64,000 nt of DNA from Gonocerus acuteangulatus (lineage: Eukaryota > Arthropoda > Insecta > Hemiptera > Coreidae), in NCBI GenBank assembly GCA_946811695.1, contig OX328124.1, forward strand, positions 25,980,626-26,044,625, in the 5' to 3' direction. The position numbers were made by a program, and so were the translations under genes. The notes under the pieces were generated by a model. It ran no database searches. It was not told the origin of the DNA and saw nothing but the letters and a program-made list of their open reading frames with translations. This document shows positions 23,293-34,954 of the stretch, one piece after another. Position 1 is the stretch's first letter. Every line of letters begins with the position of its first letter.

Positions 23293-23735
23293 CAACGTTT
23301 TTTTTATTTACTTGTTTTTATCGATGCTAAATAAATAAAAATAATTTAACTAAGCGTTTAGGCAATACGAATGTGCGCAATACGAATCTTTTTAATGTAT
23401 GAATGCATTAAAAAGATAAATGTCCATAAAAGGCCGAAACATATATTCTTAACGTATTTATAACTATAATAAGTTTATCTCTGTAGCATAATTTTTGTCG
23501 GTAACATATTTTCCATCTAGAAGTATATTTCTTTATGTAGTGTACTCGTATAAAGTGAACACATTTTATGGTATTGTACTTTCTATTATTTATGCATTGG
23601 TTTTATTTCAAATTGAGTTCCTATAATGTAAAATTTGTGCAACAATTTAAGTTATTACATGGAATAATGATGAGAAAAGGGTATCTGGTCAGGAAAAGAT
23701 TTTCTTCTTAATAAATAAATAATTGAAGATAAAAG

Positions 23736-23737
<2 letters not shown>

Positions 23738-23777
<40 letters not shown>

Positions 23778-23890
23778 GTCAAAGGATGGTTGGGATTCAG
23801 CTAGGAGAAAAAACCGTCAGGTCTTCAGGCACAAATCTATATTGGACGTTTCGGCTGCACTTTGGCAGGCTTCTTCAGCTAAATAATAAG
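23738..23890 (-). mobile_element. Hammerhead-like Penelope relic (single arm) beside (TA)n
   Basis: After a TA run (23738-23774), the minus strand at 23848-23878 reads CTGAAGA, a hairpin (AGCCTGC...GCAGCC) and GAAACGTCC. The outer part shares GGTTGGGATTC(A/G)GCTA with the palindrome at 41345-42114, so both belong to one family. Only one arm is seen here. The helix has a mismatch, so activity is doubtful. Confidence 0.55.
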
Positions 23891-23894
23891 TAGG

Positions 23895-25230
23895 TCAAAA
23901 TGTCAAAAGTCCCGGCCCGTAGCCTTTGAGGGTTTAGAAGGTCCCATTTTTTGTGTTTTCGCTAAAATCTCGGAAACCATGCTTCCTAGCGACTTAACTA
24001 TTCTATAACAAATTAAAGCCTATTAAATTCACTACATGTTTTAACCAATGAAGTTTCTCAAGATATCTTTAGATTTTGATATATCCTATTTTGAAAGTCT
24101 GTAATTTTGTGGGCTCTTTTTGACCGGATAACATTTCAACGGTTAATCCAAAAAATAAATCCCGGTTACAGGGTTGTAGAACATTAAATTCCATTCAATA
24201 ATATATACTACTTTACTTTTTTATGTATTTTCCTTCAAACGTTAAAACAATTTCAGTGGTCGTCCTGAAATCTGAAATTTGCGACAACTGCCGACTCATA
24301 GTCCAGGAAACAAAGAATTATAGAGAGAAATGTTTGGAACACAATTTTTGACTTCGTAACTTTTTTTGGGCTATTTAGGAGGTCAACATATCAAAAATCT
24401 CCGCCATATACATTTGATATGTTATTTACTGCATAAGTAATTTTTAAAACTATAGATTAATTTATAGATTCTTTAAATTATCGGCAATCTAATAATACGA
24501 ATACTACTTGTAGAATTGTAAATCGGCGATGAAAGGAAATACTAGCAGACCGGTGCTTCAGAGCTCCCAGTCCATACCATTAGCGGTCTGAGAGCTCCCA
24601 TCCTGGAGGTTAGAATCCAGTATTAGAGCCACATTTAATTCATTACCTTCCCTTTGGCCTCCTCCGGTAGCTTATCACCAGTAGGACCACAGTTTCCAAT
24701 TGTATTATCGCTGTTCCAATAGCCTTCCTTCCACCTCCTTCCATTCAATAAAGGTACGACCAGCTGATTTATAGTATTCCCCTTACTCCGTGTAGTATTA
24801 ATTACATTACATTCATTCAGTTTTACAAATTGCTTTCGCATTAATAGTAATTTTCGTTCCTTTTCAAACGATCTATATTTCAGACAAGGGAATTCAGGTT
24901 CTTTTATTTTTATTGCTTTATTATTAACATATTTAACTTAGGTATAACAATTAGATATGTTTACTATATAATCACTCCTACTCATAGGTATTACTATACA
25001 TCGATTTTTGACCTGGTCAAAGGAACATCAACTAGCCGTGGTCTGAGGTACAACACCCTGGTAGTACAAATTAAAAAGCATGCTACAAATTTTAGGATTA
25101 AGATAAATTAATTATAGAAGCTACACCATATTTCTTATTGTAATAGCTACTTTGTCAAATGATTTCCATCTAAAAAGACATAATACAAAAAATATTATGA
25201 CGCAAAACGTCATCAATAAATAACTTACAT
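23895..25230. other. Unassigned, mostly low-repeat sequence
   Basis: No gene identified. A GC-richer patch (24640-24850) has an open frame on the minus strand without known domains. It could be conserved non-coding sequence. Confidence 0.35.
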
Positions 25231-25284
25231 TTTTATAATAAAACTGGATAAGTATTTTTTGCAAGAATCCTCTTTGACGTGAAT

Positions 25285-25465
25285 AATCCAAAGTAGGTTA
25301 CACAAGTCTCGAAATTTTTTAAGCCACCTTTGAACAGTGCACTCGTTAACACTACCCTCGCCTCAGACGTGTTTGATGCTTCTAGGAGTCTGAGGTCCGC
25401 TTCGGCCAAGTTTAAACTCGTATAAGAATATCGTACGAAATGGATGATGTGACAGTGTAGGAAAG
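25285..25465 (-). pseudogene. mariner transposase N-terminal fragment
   Basis: On the minus strand one frame reads FLYEFKLGRSGPQTPRSIKH, a stop, then GEGSVNECTVQRWLKKFRD. This is the helix-turn-helix start of mariner transposases (LLYEFKLG..A.....I...GEG.V...TVQRWF.KFR). The in-frame stop and absence of the DDD catalytic domain show it is dead. Confidence 0.8.
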
Positions 25466-25509
25466 ACTGAATTATTTCTAAGTAGCGAAATGCTATAGAG
25501 GTAAACAAA

Positions 25510-26460
25510 CATAATCGGTTAGAAGAGGATTAGAAAGTGTTGACATTCATACAAATGAATAATCCAGTAAACAGATTATTATACAGAAGATTTTTTTTAA
25601 AAGAAAACTTAAAATCTTGGAATATTTGCCGGACAACCCAATAGTTATTAAAATTATAATTGAAGGAAATAATTAAGCAAAAATTTAATCACCTGGAAAA
25701 TTTAATCCTGGAAGGAGGAAAATAATAATAAAAAAAAGTAATAAGCGATTCCATTCTGATATCCTGGGTTTGCAGATGAAACGTTTGCATTTTCACAGTC
25801 TTAATTGTCCTGAGGGATTTTGGTGGGTGGGATTCCTTGGAGGGTTCACCTAGCGGATAAAGGGGTGTTGTAAGTAGCTTGGATATAGTCCCTGTAAATC
25901 CCCGCCTGTCGCAGCAATTCTCTCGCCAGAAATAATATCGAATAAGCCTATTCCGAAAATTAATTTAGAACGTCGTAAAGAAAGTTCTTCCAAGTAAAAC
26001 CTCTAATCTCATTAAGCTGAAGATGAGGCGGTGAGGGGAGGGTGTAACAATAGGTAGAGAAGGAGAATCCCCAACGGAAGGGTAGCGGAACGTAGGGTCT
26101 GCTTACAGGGGCATGGTATTTGTCATTAGTGCTTGTCAACTAGGCACGTGTAAACAAGGTTCTTTTTTTTTGGGGGGGGGGGGGAAATGGCTTAAATTTA
26201 CTAAGTGACAAGTAACCACACAACCATTCTACTGTGCAGTCGTCTTAGCCCAGTCAAACGGTACTCAAAAAGGGGTCGAAGTGGAAAATTTTGGTGTAAT
26301 TGTTTTGGCTCAAATCTTTTTTACAAATAAAATACTTATCACTGGACATTGTGAAAACACTCGGAAACGAAAATAACTGGACTTTGCTGAGAGAGACAAA
26401 TGACACGACCACGACAGAAGCAATGAACGAACTGAGTAACTGAGGAGAACCGTTAAATAA
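25510..26460. other. Unassigned sequence
   Basis: Contains a T8-G14 run at 26163-26184. No gene or clear repeat boundary is seen. Confidence 0.35.
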
Positions 26461-26462
26461 AA

Positions 26463-27994
26463 AGTCCGTCTCGCAGGACTGCATCATCTTAGCGCGGTTC
26501 CGTTCATATCCCTAGTCTAATTTGGAAAGATTAAAATAGAAGCAGTTATTATTTTGGTTCCACCAGTCTTTTTTTTTAAATTAATTATTATAATGGCGTG
26601 TCAACCCTTAAGGTCACTAACGCCATTCCTGTGAGTAGTAAAGTCTTGAAAGGTCATGATTTACAATCTTACCTGGAAGGGTCCGCTACACTAGAAACAG
26701 ACCCGCTAGTGACAAGGTCTTGGAATCTTGGAAATCTATATTTCTAACAATAAATTGTTTTTGTTATTTTACTTAACAAGTTTTATTGTCAAATACATTA
26801 TCCAACTATAAGCAATTAAAAAATAACAAGAAATAAAACAGACAAAAAGAACCATTGGAATCAATTAATTTAAAGCTTTAAGCACTTTTTTCTCCGATTG
26901 ACATCGCCTAATTAAAACAATCTTCAGAACCTTTTTTGTAGAGCATTTAGTAAGCTTCCGAATGGTAATCTTCCGCTTCACAAGATTGTCAACGGTTTTC
27001 GAGATACTAACGAAATTATACAAAGTTACCAAAACTTTTTTTGTCTGTTAATAAAATATTTTATTCTAACCCTTCCTTTACTCTAAACGTAACAACAATT
27101 TCAACATATTAGTGTTGATGAAACTCGAACATGCAGAAAATGTTTCAACTGTATCCCATAATTCTAAGTACCAAAATCAAAGACAAAGAACCCTCCCTAG
27201 GAAGGACGCTAGGCAGTTGAAAAGCTATATATCTTGGAAATCCATATCTCTAACATTAAATTGTTTTTCTTATTTTTCTTAACCTGTTTTATTTTCAAAT
27301 ACATTATCCAACAATAAGCAATTAAAAAATAACAAGGAATAAAAAACAGACAAAAAGAACAGTTCGAATAAGCGAAATCAATTACTTTAAAGTTTTAAGC
27401 TCTTATTTCTCCGATTGACATCGCCTAATCAAAACTTTCATTAGAACCTTTTTTATAGAGCATTTAATAAGCTTTCTAATGGTATTCTTCCGTTTACCAA
27501 GATTTTCAACCTTTTTCGAGATATTAAGGAAAGTAAACAAAGTTACTAAAACTTTTTATGTCTGTTAATAAAATATTTTATTCTAACCCTTTCTTAACTC
27601 CAAACGTAACCAAAATTTCAACATAATAGTTTTGATGAAAGTAGAACATACAGAAAATGTTTCAACTGAATCCCATGATTCTAAGTACCCAAACCAAAAA
27701 CGGTATTCAAAAAATATTTTTCCAATTTTCTCGAAAACGGTTAAAGCTATCGCCTTGAAAATGGTTTCATTCGTTTTCCTAGCCCATGAATCATATAAAA
27801 CGAGTACTGAAAAGCTTATGAACTCAAAAACGTAAGCGTTACGATTTTTTTTGCGCGAATTTCGCCCCAAACGCCATCTTCCAGTAGGCGGATTTTGCTG
27901 GTTAACGAACTTGACCTTTCAAATTGGACGAAGGATTTTTGTACCGAATTTCATCAAAATCGGACCATTCGTCTTCTATCTAGAGAGCGAACAG

Positions 27995-28061
<67 letters not shown>

Positions 28062-28215
28062 TATACATATATATATACAAATTTGAACCACCGTTATTTT
28101 CGGTCTCTAGGGGTTCTGAAACGCGAAATTTTCTAGTCGGCACTTCCGGATTGTTTCATTGTATCAACCCTATAAGCGGGGTTCCTCCCTATGGGGGAGG
28201 GAGGAACCGCGCTAA
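26463..28215 (+). mobile_element. Helentron/HINE-like non-autonomous element, copy 1
   Basis: The 5' end is AGTCCGTCTCGCAGG followed by the subterminal inverted repeat TTAGCGCGGTTCC. The 3' end has a hairpin (GGTTCCTCC / GGAGGAACC) and finishes GGAACCGCGCTAA, the complement of the 5' subterminal repeat. Inside are two diverged tandem modules (about 26730-27230 and 27230-27600) sharing TCCGATTGACATCGCCTAAT and TTTATTCTAACCCTTCC, then a (TA)n tract (27999-28076). Subterminal inverted repeats, tandem modules, a microsatellite, a 3' hairpin and CTRR end match the description of Helentron-associated elements (DINE-1/HINE). No protein is encoded. Confidence 0.65.
26571..26646 (-). mobile_element. 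Short retro-insertion inside HINE copy 1
   Basis: Compared with the copy at 57148, about 70 extra bases interrupt CACCAGTCTT|GAAAGGTC. They start with a T-run, carry GGCGTGTCAACCC and CACTAACGCCATTCC, and end before a repeated AGTCTT. The T-run beside a short direct repeat indicates a minus-strand poly-A retro-insertion. Confidence 0.55.
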
Positions 28216-28620
28216 AACGTAGGCATGAAGACGTGCACTTGGCGCCTATCCCCTCAAGATTGGAGACCCTGACTTAGTAAGGGAGAGTTTGGGGTTACAA
28301 AGTGCAGCTCCTATTATTTTACAGGGAAATACGCTAAAATTCGAGGCGCTGCACATGAATTCATTCACTAAAAGGGAAAATTGCATTGATTCATTCACTA
28401 TGTTTTGCTTTTTTACAAAAATTACTGATTTCTCCCATATTTCAACACTCTTTTGCGTGGAAAACGTGCGATGTACGAAAACATGTTTAGAAACATAAAT
28501 TGTAGGTAATTTTATCCTCTTTATTTTAGTAAAAAACAGATTTTTCGTAAATAGCTTGCTTTGCATGTTATAAGCTGAAACAACTAAAAAACATTGTTTT
28601 TAACTTCAGATTCGCGTTGA
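28216..28620. other. Unassigned sequence between HINE and RTE relic
   Basis: A 106-codon minus-strand frame (28246-28566) has no recognised domain and runs into the HINE end. I do not call a gene. Confidence 0.35.
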
Positions 28621-28636
28621 CCACCCCACAAAACAT

Positions 28637-29548
28637 AAATAAATAAATAAATAAAGCCTTTATTGCATAAGAGGAACAATACAAACAAAAAAAAACTATT
28701 TCCAAAAAAAATAACCAAAATAAAAAGTAATACAAATTTAAAGTCATTTCTTTTTAAATTACTATTTACAATATTTACAAATACATGTTTCTCATGCAGG
28801 CCTCCCCTTCATGGGGGTAATGGTCCAACTTCCCTGGCGACCAACCCAACTAGGAAGTGGAGTTCCCTGTTTCTTCCAACACTGCTTTCCATTTGTCTTT
28901 GTTCCTGGCAACGTTCATCCAATTCGGACCAGCAACGGACTTAAAGACATCACTCCAACGCCTACATGGTCTTCCTCGTCTCCTCCTTAAGTTAAGCGGA
29001 ATCCATTCCGTAGCCTTCAGGGTCCACCTGCTATCCTGCAATCTGGCAAGATGACCAGCCCATTTCCACTTAATTTTCTTTATATGCAGGCCTATATCTG
29101 TCACTCCAGATTCTTGCCGCATAAATGAACCCCTGACTTTATCCCGTCTCCTGTAGTTCATCATGCTTCTAAGGACGGTGTTTTGCCACACTACTAGCTT
29201 GGATTCTTGCTCCTTGGTCAGTGCCCATGTTTGGCAGCCGTAACTCACAGAAGGGAGAACACAGCTTTCGAACACCATCTTCTTGTTATTCAGGCTAAAG
29301 TTACCCTTCATTACTTCCTTTAGTGACCAATACTTCTGCCAACCTCTAGTAATTCTCCTTTGCACTTCTTTAGCTGCACGATTATTAAAGGATATGAGTT
29401 GTCCCAAGTAAACAAATTCATCTACATACTGTAGAGCGATCCCGTTGTGGCTTATCTCCTTCTTTAAGCTATTGGTCATTAACACGGTCTTAGTGTAATT
29501 TGGGATTAGTCCTACTTCAGCGCTATGGTTTATGAGATCCTTCACCAT
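28637..29548 (-). pseudogene. RTE-clade LINE, 3' end of ORF2 with (TTTA)n tail
   Basis: An open 232-codon frame contains the C-terminal hallmarks of RTE-type ORF2 in order: DEFVYLGQLIS, KMVFESCVLPSVSYGCQTWA, IKKIKWKWAGHLARLQDS, RRRRGRPCRRWSD, then WMNVARNKDKW. These belong to the region after the RT catalytic core; the endonuclease and YxDD regions are missing through 5' truncation. It ends at a stop near 28850, followed by a 210-bp 3' UTR and (TTTA)n (28637-28654 on the plus strand as AAATA). The frame is unusually intact, suggesting a fairly recent insertion. Confidence 0.9.
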
Positions 29549-29549
29549 T

Positions 29550-30540
29550 ATTCTTAGTTCTTCTAAGAATAATTAATAATATTCAAAACATAGAATAAGC
29601 CAATAAAAACAATTATACCAAACCTTTCCACTTGAAACCACCGTTTGACTGGGCTATCTCTTGACAAGAGATTACAAGATACTCTTGTAACCTCGAGTAA
29701 GGAGCTCATCTTGTATTTAGTGATTATGCTCCATTGCTGGACGGTTTTGTTTCTTACTTTACGGGGCATACTGAAAGCTACTTGTTACTAGTGACTAAGC
29801 CAGCTTAGTGACTAGTGACATTCACCAATGAAAAGTATTGTATTAGGCTGGTGTAAACTAGGCACTAAGGTGAGGATCGTTTTCCACACTGTTCGTTTAG
29901 CGCCTCCAGCCCACATGGATAGAGATATATATGTTTTGGCGGTTATTGTAATGTGTGATGTTCTCAGCTAACGGCTTAGTGTTTTTTCTCAGTGTACTAC
30001 TCACAAATCAATAGATAAGAGTGCGGGGATTATTTATCTGGTAATATACTCTGGGACAATTATAACTCAACTCGACTTTGGACAATAATATTTCCAACGG
30101 GATCAACTACCCGTGAGTTTATTTTTTCATCTCATAAAAGTTGCTTGGGCTTCTGTAGTAATCTCTAGACTATTGTCTTCCGGCTACTCGTCCAAGGAGA
30201 TTATAGCTCCTACCCCAAGGAGACTACAGACTTTTAATATTCCATAGAGATCATGTGCAGTAATAGCTCATGTCAGTGATACCTCATATTCGAGAAATCA
30301 ATGAACAGTTTAATTTTTAAACCAAAATTTCATTTATTCAAATTTATAATCAAACAAACAAAATTGTATGTATTATAAGTGAACATTATATTTTATCATT
30401 CCTTACCTACTTGAGAACGCGTTGTTAAGTCCTTCTTCACTACTTAAGAATTAATAACACAGTGAAATCAAAACTTAACAATCTTATATGTGTGAAATAA
30501 CTTGCGAATTTGGTGATTTCCATAGTAAACAGGTCTTTAA
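29550..30540. other. Unassigned sequence
   Basis: A 68-codon minus-strand frame (29563-29769) starts MPRKVRNK but has no domain that I know. No other feature. Confidence 0.35.
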
Positions 30541-30700
30541 AAAAAAAAAAAAAAAAAAATTAAAAATGAACAATATAAAGAAAAGAGAATTCACGCCTGG
30601 GTACCGTGTTAGAAAAAAAATCATCGTCTTGAATGGGTTAAGAGATTGTCCTCATGACGCAATCCACAAGTGATGACAAGAAAATTTAACGTTTCTGAAT
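30541..30700. repeat. Poly-A run and diverged HINE 3'-end relic
   Basis: The A-run 30541-30559 is followed at 30630-30690 by GTTAAGAGATTGTCCTCATGACGC and ATCCACAAGTGATGAC; read on the minus strand this resembles the CTTCCGGATTGCGTCATGAG part of HINE 3' ends. Confidence 0.35.
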
Positions 30701-30849
30701 CGACGAAATCAAAAAAGATACAATATCACGAAAATAACGGTGAAATGAAACCTTTGGCAAGGCCATATACAAGGTAGGTCCTAAGTACTGTTTAAGCTTC
30801 AAGATACCTTTAAGAAATTCGATAATTAAATAAGATCACTCAGTTTAGA

Positions 30850-30851
<2 letters not shown>

Positions 30852-30899
<48 letters not shown>

Positions 30900-30916
30900 A
30901 TATATATATATATAAT

Positions 30917-30961
<45 letters not shown>

Positions 30962-31060
30962 GTATGTCAGCCACACGGGCCATTTATGCCTTGATTGGGG
31001 TGACAGATAGTGCCAAGACCACCGAAAGCACACGATCAGGCGAGGGCACGCCCACCTAGA
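30852..31060 (-). mobile_element. (TA)n, T39 run and SINE body fragment
   Basis: An interrupted TA tract (30852-30914) is followed by 39 consecutive T (30920-30958). Next to the T-run lies GTATGTCAGCCACACGGGCC and GTGACAGATAGTGCCAAGAC. On the minus strand this would be a SINE body ending in poly-A. The tRNA-like head is not visible. Confidence 0.45.
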
Positions 31061-32360
31061 AAAAATAAATATTCTTATTGTTGTTGAAATAGTGCTTTAG
31101 TTGGTTATCTATTACAAGTTCTAGATTGTTAGTATTTCATACCACCCAAATTATTTCCGTGAAAAGGACGAACAGTGTTTTCTTTCTTAAATGAGGTATA
31201 ATGTAATATTGAATATCTTAATGATATGGATTTATGGATCATGGTAAGCGAAGCATCTGACGGAGGTATTTTAAGTCGATTACAAAGATGGTTGTGATAT
31301 TTCGCTTTCACAAAGTGAAGGAGAAAATTTACTGTTCTTGATCAAATAATTGGAAGTAATTTCATTTTTTATGGTTTACTGGATGTTACATACACAGGGA
31401 ATACATTTTAATCAATATTCGTTTTTCTTGTAATTTTCATGATTAAACGAAATATTATTAGATAAAAGGCTACTTGAAATAGCAGTTGGACCTTTGACTA
31501 AACCTGATAAACCACTGTATAATACAAAGGACTGTATTCGCCTAAAATTGATTACTGAATCAATGAATACAGCTGGTAATATTATACAATATGTAGGTTC
31601 TGTATTCAAGGCCTCCCAATTTCATCCTCGATTAACACTAAAGAGAAAGACCCCTTCTGCTCCGACCATTGGCTTGAGTCGAAGAAAGTTCAGTGACCCA
31701 AAGACATTGACGCATCTGAAATAAGAGAATGCCATTGCTAACGTTTCTCGTGGTCACTGCCTAGTTGGAGAGAGTGCTCAGTGCTTATAATTCGAAAGTG
31801 TTGGTTTTGATCTTTTAAACGGCTTATTGTAACTGTCATCTTGTGTTAAACAAGGGATGCGGAAGAAGTAATTATCATTTAGGATTCGTCGGTTTCCTGT
31901 GATGGTGTCTGAACTCTTGCTTCTTTTACACGTTTTTTCCCCCATTTATCATGAAATATAAAAACAAAAATTTTAAGTTTCTGTTTTAATTTTTTCAAAT
32001 GATCTCAGAGTTCATAACAGAAAGGCACTTTTTATGGTATTATAAAAATGAACTCGGTAGACTGTGATCTGAAGAGAGGTAGGCTGAGATCCCCGTTTTA
32101 TGGTCGGTTTGTTTTGCCAATTACCCTACCACGCTTCATATCTCAGCATGGCCAGTTAATCCGCCTGAAGGAGCTAGCTTAAGCTTCCGGTGTAGCGTTG
32201 GGGTTATTTAATTGGGGTTCTTACTCCTAGGCCTCATGACAATAAAATTACTTGGCTTCAGATAAGTATAACTTTATTACGTTTTAGAGAATAATTAGCT
32301 TTTAGGGGTCTATTTCGGAAAAAGAGTGCCAGTGATTGCATCAGCGACTGTGATTATAAT
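31060..32360. other. Unassigned sequence
   Basis: Short overlapping frames on both strands (31129-31724) have no recognised motif. No gene is called. Confidence 0.35.
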
Positions 32361-32367
32361 AATTATT

Positions 32368-32456
32368 GTTATTATTATTAAATTTTAACGTCCACTTATT
32401 ATGAACTAGGAATTTTAGGACGGGTTATCTATAGGTTACCACCCAAAAATAATAAT
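32368..32456 (-). mobile_element. SINE B tail fragment
   Basis: The reverse complement matches the conserved SINE B end: GGGTGGTAACCTATAGATAA, CCCGTCCTAAAATTC, then GGACGTTAAAATTTAA. Head absent (5'-truncated). Confidence 0.8.
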
Positions 32457-32715
32457 TAAATCAAATAACATTGAATAAAATATGTATACATATGTTACCA
32501 AAATTCCGAATTTTGTTATAGTTTAATTTTTGATCTTGACTCAAACAATAAGTTTCTACAGAGCAAAAAGGTCATACCAAGTACAAACGTTTACGGGTAA
32601 GGGCATTCCATCAAGTTACGGCTCGAAGAATTTTACTCCTCGATTTTCGTTCAAATATTTAACTTGTTTTCATCAGTATGTTGATGTTTTGAGGTAATTT
32701 ATGAAAATAAATATT

Positions 32716-32815
32716 TTTTGCGCGGTTCCTCCGTCCATCCACTTAGAGGATACCCGCTTATAAGGTTGACCTGATGACGCATTCCGGAAGTGAAGACTAG
32801 AAAATTGTAGATCCC
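32716..32815 (-). mobile_element. HINE-like 3'-end fragment
   Basis: On the minus strand: CACTTCCGGAATGCGTCATC, CAACCTTATAAGCGGGT, then GGAGGAACCGCGC. This equals the terminal 100 bp of the HINE family, with the final CTAA lost. Confidence 0.65.
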
Positions 32816-32936
32816 ATGGATGACGACCATAACTTCTTATTCTCCTCGTTCTATAGGAATTCCATTGTTTTATGAATGGCTTTATCTCCCGAAGCTCCTT
32901 TTTTTTTTTCTTTTTTTTTTAACTTTTAACTTTTAA

Positions 32937-33108
32937 CGGCGCATCGACAATTCTGGGCCATTAGCACCGACATCCAGAGTGCAGCGAGGAATTTTCTCAA
33001 CGAGCCCTCCGTAGAGAAAATTCTTCCTGCCGCCGGTGGGGACCGAACCCACCATCTTCCGCTTATTCATTTCAGGCGCTAGCCACTAGACCACGGGAGA
33101 CCCCGATG
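32937..33108 (-). mobile_element. tRNA-derived SINE ('SINE C')
   Basis: Minus strand: GTCTCCCGTGGTCTAGTGGC and TAGCGCC (A box), GGTTCGGTCCCC (B box), CACCGGCGGCAGGAAG, a paired AATTTTCTC...GAGAAAATT, and a tail GTGCTAATGGCCC...GATGCGCCGTTAAAA with repeated AACTTTTAACTTTTAA. Same family as 11878-12000. Confidence 0.8.
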
Positions 33109-33114
33109 CTTGTT

Positions 33115-33560
33115 AAAGGTTAATAATGCAGTGATTTAATCTTGTTTTCCTTATGATTTGTTCTTATCTTCTTACGAGAAAATTACTAAGGTATATAAAA
33201 ACTGGTTAAAAAAGTTTTGAACCTTTTCTTCAGATCTTCAACAGGTTAAATGTGAACTTGAGGTTATCGATCTGTTCATCCAAAAGTCGTTTTAAATTTT
33301 CATAAAGACTTAGCTCGCTTGAAAGGGCTGAATCAATAAAGAAGAAGGCTCCATGGTTTTTCGGCAGGAAACAATGCCTTAAAGAAGCTTTACTTTCCGT
33401 TCGAGTTAACAGTATTTAAGCATCAATTTAGTTTTGTAATGGCTCTGAAGAGGGTGGGGTGGGGCGGAGTTTGATTTGTTCTGCAAACAGCTAAAGGATG
33501 AGGGTGCTGTTCCCCAAGACAATGCCAGCAGAGAGATCCCTTAAGTCTATTTAATTAAAG
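33115..33560. other. Unassigned sequence
   Basis: Nothing recognised. Confidence 0.35.
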
Positions 33561-33880
33561 ACTATCCAATATTGGCGGAGTAAATGTGAAGGATTACCTT
33601 AGGTGCATTTACAGACTCCAATCCGCGGCGCGGTGTGTTCCCGCGGCAATCCGCCTGTTTAACCAGTAACACACCTGTACTCGGTTAGCAGGATAAGCCG
33701 CTCATTATCCAGAAGGATCAGTTGCGGATCATTTCATCAAACACTACGGATTAAACAGTGGAGCATTATCCGCACGAGGCCTTAATTGTTAATTATATCC
33801 GATCCGCGTTTCGGAAAGGGGTTAAACTGAATTTGAAAAGCCGCCGGTGTAATGTTCCCTTGTTCGTGCCATAATGAATG
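33560..33880. promoter_or_regulatory. Possible conserved non-coding element (enhancer-like island)
   Basis: A GC-richer, non-repetitive block between AT-rich repeats. It has several homeodomain-type core sites (GGATTAA, TTAATTGTTAATTA, GGATAAG, CATTATCC) and repeated ATCCG/CGGAT words (AATCCGCGGC, GCGGATCA, TATCCGCACG, GATCCGCG). No open frame spans it. This composition and site density suit a developmental enhancer, but that is inference only. Confidence 0.3.
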
Positions 33881-34195
33881 CCTCTCGGATGAATGAAATG
33901 TACAACACTCTACATTTATCAATATTTATTTCAGTAATTATCTGAACTATAGATAATTCAAATATCACAAAGTAATATGTTGGCATACAATGTAATTTGC
34001 AGAATTATAAAATAGAATTGACTATTTTAAAAGTCTTTAAATATTTCTTGGTTAACTTATAACGCAATAAACTTTTAATACAAAGGTCAATCCTGCAGCA
34101 GATACTTTAGTAAAGTTACTAATGCCCACCAGATAGCTAAAAAATCTATTACTTTACAAAAAATAAAATAAATAAAATAATTTCGTTTAGAGCCT
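33880..34195. other. Unassigned AT-rich sequence
   Basis: Nothing recognised. Confidence 0.35.
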
Positions 34196-34378
34196 GCTGC
34201 TCAAATTCAGGAACATAAATATGATTTAGGTCCTCCACCCGACAAACCTATGTAATGTACTGCATAACATATAGGTTCTTTTTCGTACAATGCCGCCGCG
34301 CATGCGCGAACACCTGCGGATACTTTTTTGTAACGTTTTTTCTCAGTTTAGTCATTGCTAAAGCATATTTATGCTAAT
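34195..34378 (-). repeat. Dispersed repeat ('AAGCATATTTATG' family)
   Basis: Reverse-complement relative of 13225-13385: GAGCAGCAGGCTCTAAAC, CGCGCATGCGCG, ACGTTACAAAAAAGTA, GACTAAACTGAG and TTAGCATAAATATGC are all present in the same order on the minus strand. Confidence 0.5.
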
Positions 34379-34954
34379 AGTCCGACTCGCAGGAACCGCA
34401 TCATCGTAGCGCGGTTTCGTTCATAACCTTAGTGCCATTAGTAAAGGATTAGAAACAGTTATTGGTAGGTTTCGATCTTTCGTGAAAAAATATAAAACGA
34501 CATCTCGAAGAGAAGGATGATTAAAGGCGCCACAACAGGGAACTAATACTATTCGAAGGGGAAACGAATCCTTCTCAACGTTTTCCATGGGAAAACATTA
34601 TTAACAACACGTTTCTCACTATCTTACCTAATTTACTCCTCATTTTACGTTTACACATTTTACTATTAAACGCATTTTAAAAAATCAATGAACAATTAAA
34701 ACGTTAGGTAAATATAGACAGAAACCTGCTGAAAAGAACAAAACTAACAATTTGTTTGTTTTAAGCACTTATTTCTTAGATTGACATCGCCCCATCGAAA
34801 ATTACATACTACGCCTTTTTTAAGGGAATTTAATAAGCTTTCGAAAGGTAACCTTCCTCTTACCATGGTTTCCCAGCCATTTTCGAGAGATATTGTAGAA
34901 AACATAAGAAAATCCAACTAAACGTTCCAAAAAAAAAAAAAAAAAAAAAAATGT

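Noticed and set aside
27851..28222. 123-codon frame with repeated Ile-Tyr
   Set aside because: Translation of a (TA)n microsatellite inside a HINE-like element.
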